From contig CAVTIZ010000001.1 of NCBI GenBank assembly GCA_963735045.1, positions 372,001 to 436,000 on the forward strand: 64,000 bases of DNA, in the 5' to 3' direction. The translations under genes and the position numbers were made by a program. Shown here piece by piece: positions 24,949 to 33,127 of this stretch. This stretch comes from Salsipaludibacter sp963735045 (GTDB taxonomy: Bacteria > Actinomycetota > Nitriliruptoria > Nitriliruptorales > Nitriliruptoraceae). Below the pieces are notes generated by a model. It ran no database searches, was not told the origin of the DNA, and worked only from the letters and a program-made list of their open reading frames with translations. Numbering within the stretch: position 1 is the stretch's first letter; each line of letters starts with the position of its first letter.

Positions 24949-26243
24949 GCCGCCGGATCCGGTCCGCCCGGGTCCGGCCGGGGTCCGTCGTCGAGCTCGA
25001 ACAGGTCGCGCAGGGCATCCACCACGGCCTGGGCGGTGCCGTCGTCGGCGCGTTCCTTGAGCCGGATGGTCGGCTGGTGCAGCAGGGTGTTGACGATGCC
25101 CTCGGTCAGCGCGTCCACGGCCCGCCGTTGGTCGGCGTCGAGCCCGGACAGGCGGCCACCGAGACGGTCGAGCTCGTCGGTGCGGACCGTCTCGGCACGG
25201 CGTCGCAGGGCGCGGATGGTCGGTTCGACCTCGATCGCCGACATCCAGGCCGAGAACTGCGCCACCTCGTCGTCGACCAGGTCGAGTGCGTCCCGCAGGA
25301 CCTCCTCGCGCAGGGTCTGGTCGGCGGCGGCGCGGACCTCGGCCAGGCCGACGACCTGCACCCCCGGCAGGTCGGCACAGCCGGGGTCGACGTTGCGTGG
25401 CATCGCGAGGTCCAGCAGGACCACCGGGCGGTCGAGGCGTGGACCGACCAGGTCGGGCGTCAACAGCGGCGTCGCGGCGCCGGTGGTGCACACGACCAGG
25501 TCGGCCGTGGCGACGCCGGCGGCGAGGTCCTCCACGACCGTGCCTCCGTGGCGCCGGGCCAGTCGCGCGGCCTTGTCGGGCGACCGGTTCCACACCCCGA
25601 GGCGGCCACGGCCACCGAGCCGGTCGGCCGCCAGCGACCCGACCTTGCCGGCACCCACGACCAGGCTCACGGCATCGTCGGCCAGCCCCGCGGCCAGGCC
25701 GGCCTCGACCCCGGCGGCCGGCGCCAGGGACGACAGGGCGACGTCGACCATGGACGAACTGCCGGCACCGATCTCGGTCTCGTTGCGCAGCCGCCGCCCG
25801 ACCCGGACGGCCTGGCGGAACAGTCGCTGCAGCATCCGCCGGGCCGTGCCCTCGTGGCGCGCGACCTCCATGGCATCGCGGACCTGCATCGCGATCTGGC
25901 GTTCCCCGACGACCATCGACTCGACCCCGCCCGACACCCGGAACAGGTGCATGGCCACGTCGTCGTCGTAGTGGACCTCGTGGGAGTCCAGCACGTCCTC
26001 GGCGCGATCCCCGGCTCGACCGGCCAACCAGTCGGTGACCTCGTCGAGCCCGGGGTGGAACTTCGACAGGTCGACGTAGACCTCGACCCGGTTGCAGGTC
26101 GACAGCACGACCGCCTCCAGCACGTGGTCGAGCTCGACCAGTTCCCGCAGCACCTTGCGCTGTTCGTCGGCGGGCACGGCCAGGCGCTCCAGCAACGGCA
26201 GGTCACTGGTGCGGTGGCTGGCACCGACGACGAGGAGGGACAT
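24945..26243 (-). CDS. hemA: Glutamyl-tRNA reductase
   Basis: First step of the C5 heme pathway: NADPH reduction of glutamyl-tRNA(Glu) to glutamate-1-semialdehyde. The catalytic cysteine is Cys50 in LSTCNRVEVY. GVESMVVGERQIAMQVRDA near residue 107 is the substrate-binding stretch, and VVGAGKVGSLAADRL near 190 the NADPH fold. The C-terminal dimerisation domain ends near 420. At 432 residues it is full length. It opens an operon with hemC and hemD and follows the redox regulator rex, a pairing also seen in Streptomyces, which suggests NADH-linked control. Confidence 0.96.
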   Translation of the reverse strand: MSLLVVGASHRTSDLPLLERLAVPADEQRKVLRELVELDHVLEAVVLSTCNRVEVYVDLSKFHPGLDEVTDWLAGRAGDRAEDVLDSHEVHYDDDVAMHLFRVSGGVESMVVGERQIAMQVRDAMEVARHEGTARRMLQRLFRQAVRVGRRLRNETEIGAGSSSMVDVALSSLAPAAGVEAGLAAGLADDAVSLVVGAGKVGSLAADRLGGRGRLGVWNRSPDKAARLARRHGGTVVEDLAAGVATADLVVCTTGAATPLLTPDLVGPRLDRPVVLLDLAMPRNVDPGCADLPGVQVVGLAEVRAAADQTLREEVLRDALDLVDDEVAQFSAWMSAIEVEPTIRALRRRAETVRTDELDRLGGRLSGLDADQRRAVDALTEGIVNTLLHQPTIRLKERADDGTAQAVVDALRDLFELDDGPRPDPGGPDPAA

Positions 26244-26347
26244 GGCACCTTCTTGGCGGCCACGAGTCGGACGGGCGACGGGCGTGGCGGATGGGCGCGG
26301 CGGAACGGGCGTGCGGGCGGGTCGGACAGGACCCCGACGCGATGGTC

Positions 26348-26353
26348 AGTCTA
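26348..26353 (-). promoter_or_regulatory. Candidate -10 of the hemA operon
   Basis: TAGACT on the minus strand, about 105 bases before the hemA ATG and inside the 173-base rex-hemA gap. Two direct copies of CCCCTGATCG overlap the upstream side (26358-26383) and could be a binding site. The -35 is unclear. Confidence 0.35.
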
Positions 26354-26416
26354 TCCACCCCCTGATCGCCATCCCCTGATCGGCCCGGGACCGGGACACC
26401 ATCGTGGCGGACCCGG

Positions 26417-27079
26417 TCAGGTCCCCGCGGCGACCTGCCGCTCGGGACCCGGAGTGGCGTACAGCTGTTCGTAGAAACTCAGGATCTGCAACTCGGTCGA
26501 CACGTCCACCCGGCGCACCGCGACGTGGTCGGGGGTGTCGAGGTGGGTGGGGGCGAAGTTGAGGATCGCGGTCACCCCGACCGCCACCAGTCGGTCCACG
26601 ACGTCCTGGGCGGACTGGGCGGGGGTCGCCACGACCGCGATGGTGGCCCCGCGTCGGGCGACCGCGGCGTCGAGGTCCGCGACCGGCTCGACGACCAGGT
26701 CGCCCAGCGCCGTGCCGACCTTGTCCTCGGCCTCGTCGAAGAGTCCCACGACGTCGAAGCCACGCCGCTGGAACCCGTCGTAGGTGGCCAGGGCCTGCCC
26801 CAGGTTCCCGATCCCGACGATGACCAGGGCACGGTCCTTGTTGAGCCCGAGCACCTCGGAGATCTCGTCGGTCAGCTCGACCACGCGGTACCCCACCCCG
26901 CGGGTGCCGAACGCGCCGAGCTGGGACAGGTCCTTGCGCACGATCGCCGCGTTGACCCCCGACGCATCCGCCAGGGCCGTCGAGGAGATGGTGTGGACCT
27001 GGTTCTCCGACGACTCGACCAGTGCCTGGAGGTACGACGGCAGGCGCGCCACCGTGGCCTCGGGGATCGCACGGGTCAT
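26417..27079 (-). CDS. rex: Redox-sensing transcriptional repressor Rex
   Basis: Senses the NADH/NAD+ ratio and represses respiration and fermentation genes when NADH is high. The 220-residue protein has an N-terminal winged helix (about 5-80, with the conserved GVNAAIVRKDLSQLGAFGTRGVGY recognition stretch here cited only by its ends) and a Rossmann domain opening at VIVGIGNLGQALA near residue 87. The domain-swapped C-terminal helix is present. It sits upstream of hemA, as in Streptomyces. A GGAG precedes the ATG by 6 bases. Confidence 0.95.
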   Translation of the reverse strand: MTRAIPEATVARLPSYLQALVESSENQVHTISSTALADASGVNAAIVRKDLSQLGAFGTRGVGYRVVELTDEISEVLGLNKDRALVIVGIGNLGQALATYDGFQRRGFDVVGLFDEAEDKVGTALGDLVVEPVADLDAAVARRGATIAVVATPAQSAQDVVDRLVAVGVTAILNFAPTHLDTPDHVAVRRVDVSTELQILSFYEQLYATPGPERQVAAGT

Positions 27080-27178
27080 GGTGTCTCCAACGCACCGTCC
27101 GCGGCGCGGGACGGCTTCGAGTGGCGGCGGGCGCGGGCCCGACTTCCGACCGGAACCACACGGCAGCGCATGGGGTCC

Positions 27179-27184
27179 AGTGTA
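27179..27184 (-). promoter_or_regulatory. Candidate -10 of rex
   Basis: TACACT on the minus strand, giving a leader of about 93 bases to the rex ATG. I looked for a TTGTGAA-type Rex operator in this leader and saw none. Confidence 0.35.
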
Positions 27185-27254
27185 GGCCCCGGGGGCGACC
27201 ACCCTCGACCGCAAGGTCGGTGGGCCGGGCCCGACCGGCGGGCACGACCGGGGG

Positions 27255-27545
27255 TCAGTCGGCACCCGGCCGGTCGCCTCGCCGCCGAGCGCGGCGGGCC
27301 TCGCGGACCGTCCGCCGAATCGTCCCCGGGGCGACCACCACCTCGGCCACCTCGCGACCGTCCACCACGACCACCGGGACGCGGACGTGGTAGCGACGCT
27401 GCAGGACGGGGTCGTCGTCGACGTCGACCAGCACGACCTCGGCCCGACGTCCCTCGCGACGTGCGAGGTCCTCGGCGGTCGCACACAGTCCACATCCCCG
27501 GCGGGTGTAGACGGTGACCACCGGGCGGCCCCCGCGGGCCGTCAC
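27255..27545 (-). CDS. Glutaredoxin-like protein (DUF836 type)
   Basis: A 96-residue thioredoxin-fold protein with the redox pair in TVYTRRGCGLCATAEDL (CGLC near residues 18-21) and the cis-Pro loop HVRVPVVVVDG. It should act in cytoplasmic dithiol/disulfide exchange. The GTG start overlaps the MFS stop (GTGA). A glutaredoxin-like gene of this class also sits just before hemA in mycobacteria, so the placement is old. The Arg-rich C-terminus is unusual but short. Confidence 0.85.
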   Translation of the reverse strand: MTARGGRPVVTVYTRRGCGLCATAEDLARREGRRAEVVLVDVDDDPVLQRRYHVRVPVVVVDGREVAEVVVAPGTIRRTVREARRARRRGDRPGAD

Positions 27546-28921
27546 GACGTGCCGCCGTCGGCCGGGCCGCCCTCGCGACGTGGGGCGGACCCGACCGGGA
27601 CCGGGGCGCGTCCGTCCAGCTCCCACCCACGGGTCTCGGGCAGGCCGACCAGGCCGGTCAGCGCCGCGATCGGGACCAGCGCCAGCACCGCCGCCGCCCC
27701 CCCGAAGCCACCCGTCAGGTCGGCAAGGGCACCGAACGCGGCCAGCCCGACGACGGCGCCCAGGACCCCGGCCGCCGCCAACCAGCCGGCCACCGTCGCC
27801 CGGATCCGCGTCGGGAACACCTCGGCCCCGGCCGCCCCGAGGCCCGGTCCCAGCGCGGCCCCGGCAAGGACACCCGTGAGGTAGCCGGCGAACATCAGCG
27901 GGACGGCGCCCGAGTAGGTCCCGGCGAACCCGAGCGCGGTCCCGACCAGTCCGACGGCGATCCCGACACGACGACCCGCGCGGTCGGCCAACCAGCGACC
28001 GAGCAGCAGGCCGACGAGTCCGACCGGACCGGCGCCCAGGACCACCAGCGCCATGGTCGTCCGGCCCAGGCCCAGGATCGACTCGCCGTAGACGAACACG
28101 TAGGTGAAGCCGGGACCGGTGGCCACCGCGATCCCGGCCGTCACGGCCAGCAGTCGCGCCAGGTCGGGCACGTGGGCCCGCGGGACCCGCCCGGGGAGCT
28201 GGCGCACGCCCTCGTCGACGGCCCGGTCGACGTGGGCCCGCTCGGCCACGCGGGGCTCGACCAGCGTCCGCCACAACCAGGGCAGCGCCAGCAGCGGCAG
28301 CATCGTGGCCAGCATCACGGGACGGAACCCCTGTGGCAGCAGCGAGCGACCGATCGAGATCAGCCCGCTGCCGAGGCCGTAGGTGGCGGCCAGCAACCCC
28401 ACCGCCCACGACCGGTGACGTGCCGTGACCTCCTCGGCGGCCACCACCCCGCCCACGGCGTTGATCGTCGACAGCCACGGTCGGGCGATCGCGACCAACC
28501 CCACCCAGGCCCAGAACGAACCGGCGGCGGCCGAACTGCCCGTCAGCACCAGCCCAACGGTCATCGCGACCAGCAGGACGCGGCGACGACCGAACTGGTC
28601 GGCCAGCGCGGCCCCGGGCAGCGACGCCAGCGACGCCAGCCGGATCACCGCCAGGGCGATGCCGAGGGTGGTCGCACGCAGGCCGATCTGGGACGTCAGG
28701 TCACTGCCGGCGCCGGGCTCACCGAACGCGACGGCGACATCGCCGATGACGGCGGTGATGGCGAACTGGCCCATGCCACTGGCCGCGGCGATCAGGGCGG
28801 CCGACGCCAACGACGGTGTGATCCACGACCACCACCGTGCGGGGCCGTGCGGTCCCGGCAGCCCGTCGGCGACCGGGCCGTGACCCGGTCGGGGTCGCGG
28901 CTGCGGTGGGGGGTCGGTCAC
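27542..28921 (-). CDS. MFS transporter, sugar-porter-like
   Basis: A 459-residue protein with about 12 helices. Between helices 2 and 3 lies ALADQFGRRRVLL and between 8 and 9 WLADRAGRRVGI, the duplicated MFS signatures. The closing LPETRGWELDG recalls the PETKG motif of sugar/carboxylate porters. The GTG start overlaps the stop of the acyl-CoA ligase, so the pair may handle a shared substrate, possibly a carboxylic acid. The direction of transport cannot be read. Confidence 0.82.
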   Translation of the reverse strand: MTDPPPQPRPRPGHGPVADGLPGPHGPARWWSWITPSLASAALIAAASGMGQFAITAVIGDVAVAFGEPGAGSDLTSQIGLRATTLGIALAVIRLASLASLPGAALADQFGRRRVLLVAMTVGLVLTGSSAAAGSFWAWVGLVAIARPWLSTINAVGGVVAAEEVTARHRSWAVGLLAATYGLGSGLISIGRSLLPQGFRPVMLATMLPLLALPWLWRTLVEPRVAERAHVDRAVDEGVRQLPGRVPRAHVPDLARLLAVTAGIAVATGPGFTYVFVYGESILGLGRTTMALVVLGAGPVGLVGLLLGRWLADRAGRRVGIAVGLVGTALGFAGTYSGAVPLMFAGYLTGVLAGAALGPGLGAAGAEVFPTRIRATVAGWLAAAGVLGAVVGLAAFGALADLTGGFGGAAAVLALVPIAALTGLVGLPETRGWELDGRAPVPVGSAPRREGGPADGGTS

Positions 28922-30495
28922 GACTCGCGGAGGGCGACGCGTCGGACCTTGCCCGACGCCGTGTACGGCAGCGCCGACACGAACTCGATCGTCTGCGGGC
29001 ACTTGTAGCGGGCGAGATGGGCCGCGGCGAAGGTGACCAGGTCGTCCTCGGTGACCTCACGACCGGCGGTGACGACGAACGCCTTGACGGCCTCACCGGT
29101 GTAGGGGTGCGGGATGCCGACGACGGCGCTCTCCACGACCCCGTCGTGCAGGTCGAGCACGCGTTCGACCTCCTGGGGATAGACGTTGAAGCCACTGACG
29201 ATCACCAGGTCGTCGTTGCGATCGACCAGCCGCAGGTAACCGTCGTCGTCCAGGATCCCGATGTCGCCGGTGCGCAACCACCCGCCCTCGGTCAGGGTCG
29301 CCGCGGTCGCCGCTGGATCGTCGTGGTAGCCCACGAAGACGTTGGGCCCACGCACCCAGACCTCGCCGGGATCGCCGACGTCCACGTCGGGCGGGTCGTC
29401 GCCGCCCCCCAACTCCACCAGGCGCAGCTCGATGCCCGGCAGCGGGTGGCCCACGGTCCCGGCCCGCGGCTCGGGGGCCATGGCGTTGGACGTGACCGAG
29501 GGTGCGGCCTCGGTCAGGCCGTAGCCCTCCTCGATGACGATGCCCGTGCGGTCCCGGAAGGCCTCCAGCACCGACACGGCGAGCGCGGCCGCACCCGACA
29601 CCGCGATCCGCACGCTGGCGAAGGCGTCGTCGGGCAGGTCCGGCAGGGTCGTCCAGGCGACGTACATCGGCGGCGCACCCAACAGGATGGTGACGGCGTG
29701 GCGCTGCACGGCCTCGATGGCGGTCAGCGGGTCGAAGCGCTCCTGGAGCACCACGGTGGCACCGACCCGGACACAGGCCCCGAGGCCCACGTTGAGGGCG
29801 TAGATGTGCGACAGCGGCAGCACGACCAGGACCACGTCGTCGCCGTCGACCTGGAAGCGACCGGCCAGGGACTGGTCCTGGTTGGCCCGCAGGTTGCGGC
29901 GGGTGAGCATCGCGCCACGCGGTCGGCCGGTCGTGCCCGAGGTGTAGACCAGGGCAGCCAGGTCGTCGTCGCCCACCTCCACCGGCTCCGGTCGCCCGTC
30001 GCCCTCGGAAACGTCGGCCCATCGCCGGGTCCCGGCCGGGGCGTCCTCGCCCACCACGACCACGGCCACCTCCAGTTCCAGGGCGACGTCGACCATGGCG
30101 TCGGCGACGGTGCCGGCCACCACCAGCAGCGACGCCCCCGAGTCGTCCAGGGCGTGGGCCACCTCGTCGGCGGCAAGCGCGATCGACAACGGCACCGCGA
30201 CGGCGCCGATGCGCTGGGTGGCGTAGTAGGCCTCGACGAAGGCGGGGACGTTGCCGACCTGGATCGCCACCCGGTCCCCGACGCCGATGCCGCCGGCCTG
30301 CAGCTCCGCAGCGGCCGCGTCCACCCGGCGGTGGAGCTCGCCGTAGGTGATGCGACGACCCTGCCACACGATCGCGACCCGGTCGGGATGGCGCACCGCG
30401 GTCTCGACGAATCGCCCCTCGATGCCACGCGGTGGCGAATCGGGCGTCGTGGAGGACGTGGGTGACACCGGGCGCGAGTCCTGTGCGGGTTCCAC
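28918..30495 (-). CDS. Long-chain acyl-CoA synthetase-like AMP ligase
   Basis: A full-length adenylate-forming ligase (525 residues), activating a carboxylic acid with ATP and CoA. The P-loop YTSGTTGRPRGAML is near residue 182, the A5 motif EEGYGLTEAAP near 324, the hinge DRNDDLVIVSGFNVYPQEVE near 418-437 and the catalytic lysine in TASGKVRR near 516. Two adjacent GTG codons could start it; the second (30495) has GGAGG at 5 bases and is preferred. Substrate unknown. It is divergent from the TIM-barrel gene. Confidence 0.88.
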   Translation of the reverse strand: MEPAQDSRPVSPTSSTTPDSPPRGIEGRFVETAVRHPDRVAIVWQGRRITYGELHRRVDAAAAELQAGGIGVGDRVAIQVGNVPAFVEAYYATQRIGAVAVPLSIALAADEVAHALDDSGASLLVVAGTVADAMVDVALELEVAVVVVGEDAPAGTRRWADVSEGDGRPEPVEVGDDDLAALVYTSGTTGRPRGAMLTRRNLRANQDQSLAGRFQVDGDDVVLVVLPLSHIYALNVGLGACVRVGATVVLQERFDPLTAIEAVQRHAVTILLGAPPMYVAWTTLPDLPDDAFASVRIAVSGAAALAVSVLEAFRDRTGIVIEEGYGLTEAAPSVTSNAMAPEPRAGTVGHPLPGIELRLVELGGGDDPPDVDVGDPGEVWVRGPNVFVGYHDDPAATAATLTEGGWLRTGDIGILDDDGYLRLVDRNDDLVIVSGFNVYPQEVERVLDLHDGVVESAVVGIPHPYTGEAVKAFVVTAGREVTEDDLVTFAAAHLARYKCPQTIEFVSALPYTASGKVRRVALRES

Positions 30496-30725
30496 CACGA
30501 CCTCCCCTGCCGGCTGCCACGACGGGACGACGGTCGGGCCGGTCCCGCGGCGCGGACGTGGTGCGTCCCGGTCCGCCCGACGCCGGCCCCGGGCGGCAGC
30601 CTACAACTCCGACTGCCGCACATGGCCGTCTCCTGCCGTTTCGTCGTCCGCCACCGGCCGCACCTCCGACAGCGGCCACCGACGGTCGAACCGGCGAGGA
30701 CCTCCGCCGAGCCGGGCAGACGCCC

Positions 30726-30731
30726 TAGGCT
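30726..30731 (+). promoter_or_regulatory. -10 box of the TIM-barrel gene, leaderless spacing
   Basis: TAGGCT ends six bases before the GTG at 30738, so the mRNA should begin at the start codon. There is no ribosome-binding site in GCGGAC. Confidence 0.5.
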
Positions 30732-30737
30732 GCGGAC

Positions 30738-31616
30738 GTGAGCATTCCCCGCATCCTGGCCTCCACCGGACCCCTGTTCTCGCGTCCGGTGGACTGGTCG
30801 ATGGGCGTGATCGCCGAGGCCGGCTACGACGGCGTGGAACTGATGGTCACGCAGGACCCGGCCACCCAGACCGCCGAGACGGTCACGGCGGCCGCCGAGC
30901 GCGAGGGCGTCCCGGTCCCGGTCGTGCATGGCCCGTTCCTGCTGCTCACGCGTCGGGTCTACGGCACCGACCTGGTCGCCAAGGCACGACGGTCGCTGGA
31001 ACTGGCCGGGGCGGTGGACGCCGACGTCATGATCGTCCACCCGCCCTTCCGGTGGCAGAACGAGTTCCACCGCTGGCTGCTGGACACCGGCGACGACGAG
31101 GCCGCCGAGTTCGGCGTCGTGGTCGGGGTCGAGAACCTCTACCCGGTCAAGGTGGTGGGTCGCCCCGTGCGCTTCCACCGCTACACCGAGCCGGCCCACC
31201 TGCTCCCGTTCGAACACGTCGTGCTGGACACCTCCCACTTCGGCGTGGCCGGGGTCGACATCCTGTCGGCGTGGGAGCAGCTGGCCGAGACCGCGGTGCA
31301 CGTGCACGTGTCGGACTACCGGGGGCAGGGCCGGGACAGCCACGCCCCCCTGGGACACGGCCTGCTCCCGCTGGGGCGCTTCCTGCGCCAGGTCGGGGCC
31401 CAGGAGGAGGCACCCTCCATCACCCTCGAACTGGACTGTCGACGCTTCCTCGACGACCGTCCGGCGTTGGTGGGCTACCTCCAGCAGGAACGCCTGAAGT
31501 GCCTCGAACTGCTCGAGGGTGGCGACGTCGAGAGCGTGCTGGGTCGCCCCGACGACGTGGCGGTCGCCCCGGGGGCCGGCGAGGACGACGCCGACCAGCC
31601 GACCGTCGGGGTGTGA
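30738..31616 (+). CDS. Sugar phosphate isomerase/epimerase-like TIM barrel
   Basis: A 292-residue xylose-isomerase-like TIM barrel (AP_endonuc_2 type). Metal-site residues fit the family: ELMVTQD, VHGPFLL, VIVHPPFR, VVGVENLY, LDTSHFG and VHVSDYRG supply His, Glu and Asp at the expected strand ends. The reaction is unknown; homologues include isomerases, epimerases and dehydratases. A gene of this fold lies two genes from proC in M. tuberculosis (Rv0498), so the neighbourhood is conserved. GTG start, leaderless by position. Confidence 0.82.
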   Translation: MSIPRILASTGPLFSRPVDWSMGVIAEAGYDGVELMVTQDPATQTAETVTAAAEREGVPVPVVHGPFLLLTRRVYGTDLVAKARRSLELAGAVDADVMIVHPPFRWQNEFHRWLLDTGDDEAAEFGVVVGVENLYPVKVVGRPVRFHRYTEPAHLLPFEHVVLDTSHFGVAGVDILSAWEQLAETAVHVHVSDYRGQGRDSHAPLGHGLLPLGRFLRQVGAQEEAPSITLELDCRRFLDDRPALVGYLQQERLKCLELLEGGDVESVLGRPDDVAVAPGAGEDDADQPTVGV

Positions 31617-31650
31617 CGCGACCACGACGTGGCCGCCTCGCGACCACCGT

Positions 31651-31656
31651 TACGAT
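31651..31656 (+). promoter_or_regulatory. Candidate -10 of the small membrane peptide gene
   Basis: TACGAT would start RNA near 31663, leaving about 42 bases of leader with AGGAA before the ATG at 31705. Confidence 0.4.
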
Positions 31657-31704
31657 CCCGACCACCCCGCGCGACCCGACGTCGACGACCCGGCAGGAAC
31701 CGCC

Positions 31705-31791
31705 ATGCGCCCCGGCACCGCAATCGCCCTGGTCGTGCTGTTCCTGGTCATCCTCGTCGCCGCCGTGGTCCAACTCCTCCAGGTGACGTGA
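31705..31791 (+). CDS. 28-residue single-helix membrane peptide
   Basis: A very short gene. After MRPGTA, residues 7-26 are an unbroken hydrophobic helix, ending QLLQVT. CAGGAACC stands 8 bases before the ATG and a TACGAT promoter box lies 49 bases upstream. The codon pattern keeps G/C in third positions. It is the only feature between the TIM-barrel gene and the convergent acyltransferase. Function unknown; a regulator or stabiliser of a membrane complex is possible. Confidence 0.55.
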   Translation: MRPGTAIALVVLFLVILVAAVVQLLQVT

Positions 31792-31834
31792 CCGCCGCCG
31801 GTGACCGCCCGGGCTCGCGCGAGCTCCGGTCCGC

Positions 31835-33049
31835 CTAGAAGAACACCGACTGGCGACCCATGAGGATCCGGGTCAGCATGTCCTGGATGGTGGAACGGAC
31901 CTGGTCGGCGAGGTCGAAGACCACCATCGGGTCGTCGGCGGCCTCCGGGCCGAGGTGGTCGGTGGGGATCGGGTCGCCGTAGGTGATCGACCACTTGCTG
32001 GGCAGTGGCAGCAGCGCGAGCGGGCCCAGCAACGGCATGGCCAGGGACTGGGCCACCACGGGGAAGTAGGGCAGGCCGAGCGCGCGGGCCACCTGGTGGG
32101 AGTCCCACACGATCGGCCAGATCTCCTCGGAGCCGACGATCGCGGTGGGCACGATCGGGGCGCCGGTGCGCAGGGCCGTGGCGACGAAGCCCCCACGCCC
32201 GAATCGTTCGAGCCGGTAGCGCGACGTGAACGGCTTGCCGAGTCCCTTGAAGCCCTCGGGGAACACCACGACCAGCTCCCCGCGACGCAGCAGGTCGTCG
32301 GCGTCGGCGGTGCCGGCTCGGGTGGCACCCGACTTGCGGGCGAAGTGGCCGACGAACGGGGTCTCGAACACCAGGTCGGCACCGAGTTCGCGTGGATGCC
32401 GGCCGGTGGCCTCCCACAGGTCCACGTGCAGCATGACCCCGTCGGCGGGCAGTGTCCCGGCATGGTTGGCCACGATGAGCGCGCCCCCGGACCCAACTCC
32501 CCCGGCCCCCCCGCCCCCGCTCTCGCCATCGGGTGCGGTCGGGCCGGCCGGGAGGTTGTCGCGTCCGTGGGAGCTGACCCGCCACCAGTGGCGGTACAGC
32601 GGCATGACCAGCGGCATCATGACGTGCTCGGTCAGGTGCGGGTCCAGTCCGTACTCGTCGACGGCGTAGTCCCCGGTGAAGCGTCGCCGGACGAAGTCGG
32701 CCACGGCCTCCAGGTGGGCACTCAGGTCGTCGCCGAGGACGGCGGCAAGGGCATCCAGGACCGAGGTGCCCGGCGGGGGGGCCTGCCCGTCGAACGGCCG
32801 GCCACCACGTCCGGGGCCGCCCGCCGTGCCGGCACCGACCGGCTCGTCGGGCTCGGGTGGATCCGCGGCCGGGCCCGTGGCGGTCTCGTCGACCTCGGCC
32901 GGGTCGGACCGGGACGACCGCTCGGACTCCTCCTCGGCGGCCAGGCGCAGGTGCACCCGGCAGCGGCCGTCCTGCACCGCGTAGTTGCGACACGGGTGGC
33001 CGGCGGCGGTGGGCTCGCCGCAGCGCGGTCGCACGTCGTCACCGGCCAC
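31835..33049 (-). CDS. PlsC-like acyltransferase with N-terminal Cys/His motif
   Basis: A 404-residue lysophospholipid-type acyltransferase. The catalytic block is NHAGTLPADG near residue 197 (His and Asp separated by six residues, as in the MGAT-like branch, not the HX4D of E. coli PlsC), and the second block VVFPEGFKG near 247. Residues 7-35 hold CGEPTAAGHPCRNYAVQDGR followed by CRVH, a compact Cys-Cys-Cys-His array that could bind zinc. A Pro/Gly-rich linker joins the parts. The second GTG (33049) is taken as start because GGGGAGG lies 6 bases upstream. In mycobacteria a related gene (Rv0502) neighbours the epimerase found next here. Confidence 0.82.
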   Translation of the reverse strand: MAGDDVRPRCGEPTAAGHPCRNYAVQDGRCRVHLRLAAEEESERSSRSDPAEVDETATGPAADPPEPDEPVGAGTAGGPGRGGRPFDGQAPPPGTSVLDALAAVLGDDLSAHLEAVADFVRRRFTGDYAVDEYGLDPHLTEHVMMPLVMPLYRHWWRVSSHGRDNLPAGPTAPDGESGGGGAGGVGSGGALIVANHAGTLPADGVMLHVDLWEATGRHPRELGADLVFETPFVGHFARKSGATRAGTADADDLLRRGELVVVFPEGFKGLGKPFTSRYRLERFGRGGFVATALRTGAPIVPTAIVGSEEIWPIVWDSHQVARALGLPYFPVVAQSLAMPLLGPLALLPLPSKWSITYGDPIPTDHLGPEAADDPMVVFDLADQVRSTIQDMLTRILMGRQSVFF

Positions 33050-33127
33050 GGGCCACCTCCCCACCCTGTGCCGTCGTGCCGCCTCGCGTCGAGGCGCCCG
33101 CCATGCCTGCGGGTCCGCTGCCTGCGG

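Noticed and set aside
27080..27254. A Rex operator in the rex leader.
   Set aside because: No TTGTGAA-type inverted repeat was found on either strand.
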